Assembly: GCF_946885955.1 (NCBI RefSeq)
Contig: NZ_CAMPHI010000023.1
Coordinates: 15,256 to 79,255 of the forward strand
DNA from: an uncultured Pseudomonas sp.
Lineage (GTDB): Bacteria > Pseudomonadota > Gammaproteobacteria > Pseudomonadales > Pseudomonadaceae
DNA: 64,000 bases
Direction: 5' to 3'
Notes under the pieces: model-generated
Told to the model about the DNA's origin: nothing
The model's input: the letters and a program-made list of their open reading frames with translations, nothing else
Databases searched by the model: none
Shown here: positions 62,359-64,000 of the stretch, piece after piece
Layout: each line of letters opens with the position of its first letter
How positions within the stretch are numbered: the first letter of the stretch is position 1
Translations under genes and position numbers: made by a program

Positions 62359-62568
62359 ATGCCCTACGTAAATATCAAGATCACCCGCGAAGGCGCCACC
62401 GCCGAGCAGAAACGCCAACTGATCGAAGGCGCCACCCAATTGCTGGTCGATGTGCTGGGCAAGAATCCGGCGACCACGGTGGTGGTGATCGATGAGGTGG
62501 ACACCGACAACTGGGGCATCGGCGGTATTCCGGTGACGGAACGGCGGCGTAGCGAGGGCAAAGGCTAA
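62359..62568 (+). CDS. 4-oxalocrotonate tautomerase-family protein
   Basis: 69 residues. After removal of Met the chain begins with Pro, the catalytic base of the family (PYVNIKITREGATAEQKRQL), and continues with VVVIDEVDTDNWGIGG. This fits the 2-hydroxymuconate tautomerase family, about 62-70 residues. The ATG at 62359 follows AGGAGG. Substrate unknown; linkage to the transporter suggests an imported aromatic or keto compound. Confidence 0.88.
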   Translation: MPYVNIKITREGATAEQKRQLIEGATQLLVDVLGKNPATTVVVIDEVDTDNWGIGGIPVTERRRSEGKG

Positions 62569-62739
62569 GGGGCTGTCGGAGTCTGCAACGGCATCGCCAG
62601 CAAGCTGGCTCCCACAAGAGCAAGGGTTGCCTGGTCGCGCTACGCTGAGCAGGTTTTACCGCTTTATCACGCCGATGGATGAAGCTAGGCGCTGATTATT
62701 CATCGACCTAGACTGGCGCCAATCCATTGGAGGTAGCCC

Positions 62740-64000
62740 ATGTCCGAGTCCCTGCTCAGTTCCCGCAACCTGGCCTTCGAACTTTATGAAGTGCTCGACG
62801 CCGAAGCCCTGACCCAGCGCGAGCGCTTTGCCGAGCACAGCCGCGAGACCTTCGATGCGGCCATCGACACCGCACGCAGCATCGCCGAGAACCTGTTCGC
62901 GCCGCACAACCGCAAGAACGACGAGCACGAACCGGAATATGTCGACGGCGCGGCGGTATTGATCCCCGAGGTCAAGCCGGCGGTGGATGCCTTTCTCGAA
63001 GCCGGCTTCCTCAATGCCACCCGCGAATTCGAGGTCGGCGGCATGCAGCTGCCGAACCTGCTGTCGCAGGCCTGTTTTGCGCATTTCCAGTCGGCCAACG
63101 CGGCGACCACCTCCTACCCGTTCCTGACCATGGGCGCGGCCAACCTGATCGAAGCCTTCGGCAGCGATGAGCACAAGCAACGCTTTCTGCAGCCGATGAT
63201 CGAAGGGCGCTTCTTCGGCACCATGGCGCTGACCGAACCGCATGCCGGCTCGTCCCTGTCGGATATCCGTACCCGCGCCGAACCGGCCGGCGACGGCAGC
63301 TACCGGATCAAGGGCAACAAGATCTTTATCTCCGGCGGCGACCATCCATTGAGCGAGAACATCGTGCATATGGTGCTGGCCAAGCTGCCGGACGCGCCGC
63401 CTGGGGTGAAGGGCATCTCGCTGTTTATCGTGCCTAAGTTTCTGGTCAACGACGACGGCTCGCTGGGCAAGCGCAACGACGTGGTGCTGGCTGGGCTGTT
63501 CCACAAAATGGGCTGGCGCGGCACCACCTCCACCGCATTGAATTTCGGCGATAACGGCGATTGCGTCGGCTACCTGGTCGGCAAGCCGCACGCCGGCCTG
63601 TCCTATATGTTCCAGATGATGAACGAGGCGCGCATCGGCGTCGGCATGGGCGCGGTGATGCTCGGCTACGCCGGCTACCTGTACTCGCTGGATTATGCCC
63701 GGAGCCGACCACAAGGCCGCCAACCGGACGGCAAGGACCCGACCAGCCCGCAGGTATCGATCGTCGAGCACGCCGACGTGCGTCGCATGTTGCTCACGCA
63801 GAAGGCTTATGTCGAGGGCGCCTTCGACCTCGGTCTGTACGCTGCGCGCTTGTTCGACGACACCCAGACCCTGGCCACCGAGCAAGAGCGTCAGACCGCC
63901 CTGGAGTTGCTCGACCTGCTCACCCCGATCGTCAAATCCTGGCCCTCGGAGTTCTGCCTCAAGGCCAACGAGCTGGCGATCCAGATTCTCGGCGGCCATG
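62740..64000 (+). CDS. Acyl-CoA dehydrogenase, N-terminal two-thirds (cut by window edge)
   Basis: 420 codons are present and the frame is still open at the right edge. Pfam-type order is visible: N-terminal helical domain, the middle domain with MALTEPHAGSSLSDIRT and KGNKIFISGGDH, and the start of the C-terminal helical domain (MMNEARIGVGMGAVMLGYAGYLYSLDYARSRPQGR). The size suggests the roughly 600-residue group with an extra C-terminal domain. The catalytic Glu lies beyond the window. The ATG at 62740 follows GGAGG (62729-62733). Confidence 0.9.
   Translation, partial: MSESLLSSRNLAFELYEVLDAEALTQRERFAEHSRETFDAAIDTARSIAENLFAPHNRKNDEHEPEYVDGAAVLIPEVKPAVDAFLEAGFLNATREFEVGGMQLPNLLSQACFAHFQSANAATTSYPFLTMGAANLIEAFGSDEHKQRFLQPMIEGRFFGTMALTEPHAGSSLSDIRTRAEPAGDGSYRIKGNKIFISGGDHPLSENIVHMVLAKLPDAPPGVKGISLFIVPKFLVNDDGSLGKRNDVVLAGLFHKMGWRGTTSTALNFGDNGDCVGYLVGKPHAGLSYMFQMMNEARIGVGMGAVMLGYAGYLYSLDYARSRPQGRQPDGKDPTSPQVSIVEHADVRRMLLTQKAYVEGAFDLGLYAARLFDDTQTLATEQERQTALELLDLLTPIVKSWPSEFCLKANELAIQILGGH

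Noticed and set aside
62656..63999. Minus-strand open frame opposite the acyl-CoA dehydrogenase
   Set aside because: The plus strand has a clear acyl-CoA dehydrogenase with ribosome site; the opposite frame is a shadow.

Overview
This 64 kb window is chromosomal DNA of a Pseudomonas species other than P. aeruginosa. The G+C content is high (about 63-65% by eye), and gene order follows the P. aeruginosa serB-parC-parE-cpdA-nudF-thiC-tolC and hldE-msbA-waaL-(wap)-waaP-waaG-waaC-waaF-ilvE-glnE-aceE-aceF-dipA-msrA blocks. There is no sign of plasmid, prophage, insertion sequence, CRISPR, rRNA or tRNA. Names and neighbour comparisons rest on family motifs and remembered Pseudomonas gene order, not on a search.

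Layout. 1-6 kb: 5' end of serB, the divergent ahpA-type membrane gene, and a four-gene MCE lipid-transport operon (STAS-permease, ATPase, MCE protein, PqiC-type lipoprotein). 6-16.5 kb: parC, a retropepsin-like protease, a phytase-like esterase domain protein, parE, yqiA, cpdA, a DUF1249 gene, nudF, and thiC behind a TPP riboswitch, nearly all on the minus strand. 16.9-24.2 kb: a TolC-family channel, waaA, a LysR/EmrE divergent pair, an FAD oxidoreductase-aldo/keto reductase pair, and a conserved unknown gene with a Nudix-like motif.

24.2-45.4 kb is a lipopolysaccharide (LPS) core locus. On the minus strand, in transcription order: ilvE, waaF, waaC, waaG, waaP, wapP, an InaA-type kinase-like gene, a double-kinase gene, a carbamoyltransferase, a WapH-like glycosyltransferase, then a visibly more AT-rich block (an unassigned GT-B-like protein, a polysaccharide pyruvyl transferase, a KpsC/KpsS-like protein, the ligase waaL and a WaaZ-like protein), followed by msbA, another InaA-type gene and hldE. 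Many junctions are ATGA, GTGA or TGATG overlaps, so translation is probably coupled from waaF to waaL. Together the genes make ADP-heptose (hldE), add heptoses (waaC, waaF), glucose (waaG), phosphates (waaP/wapP) and a carbamoyl group, decorate the outer core, flip lipid A-core (msbA) and ligate O antigen (waaL). The AT-rich block takes the place where P. aeruginosa carries wapR, ssg, dnpA and mig-14, and is the main accessory part of the window.

45.5-64 kb: glnE, the pyruvate dehydrogenase genes aceE-aceF behind two matching palindromes, a secreted unknown, a DipA-type c-di-GMP phosphodiesterase, msrA, another secreted unknown, a zinc-ribbon/TM2 protein with a pilin-like tail, rlmJ, a LysR regulator divergent from a YbfB-type transporter and a 4-oxalocrotonate-tautomerase-like gene, and the first 420 codons of an acyl-CoA dehydrogenase.

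The points most worth a second look are the kinase-like family in the LPS locus (seven domains in six proteins, three of which lack the catalytic aspartate), the AT-rich outer-core module, the paired palindromes before aceE, and the TM2/pilin-like hybrid.
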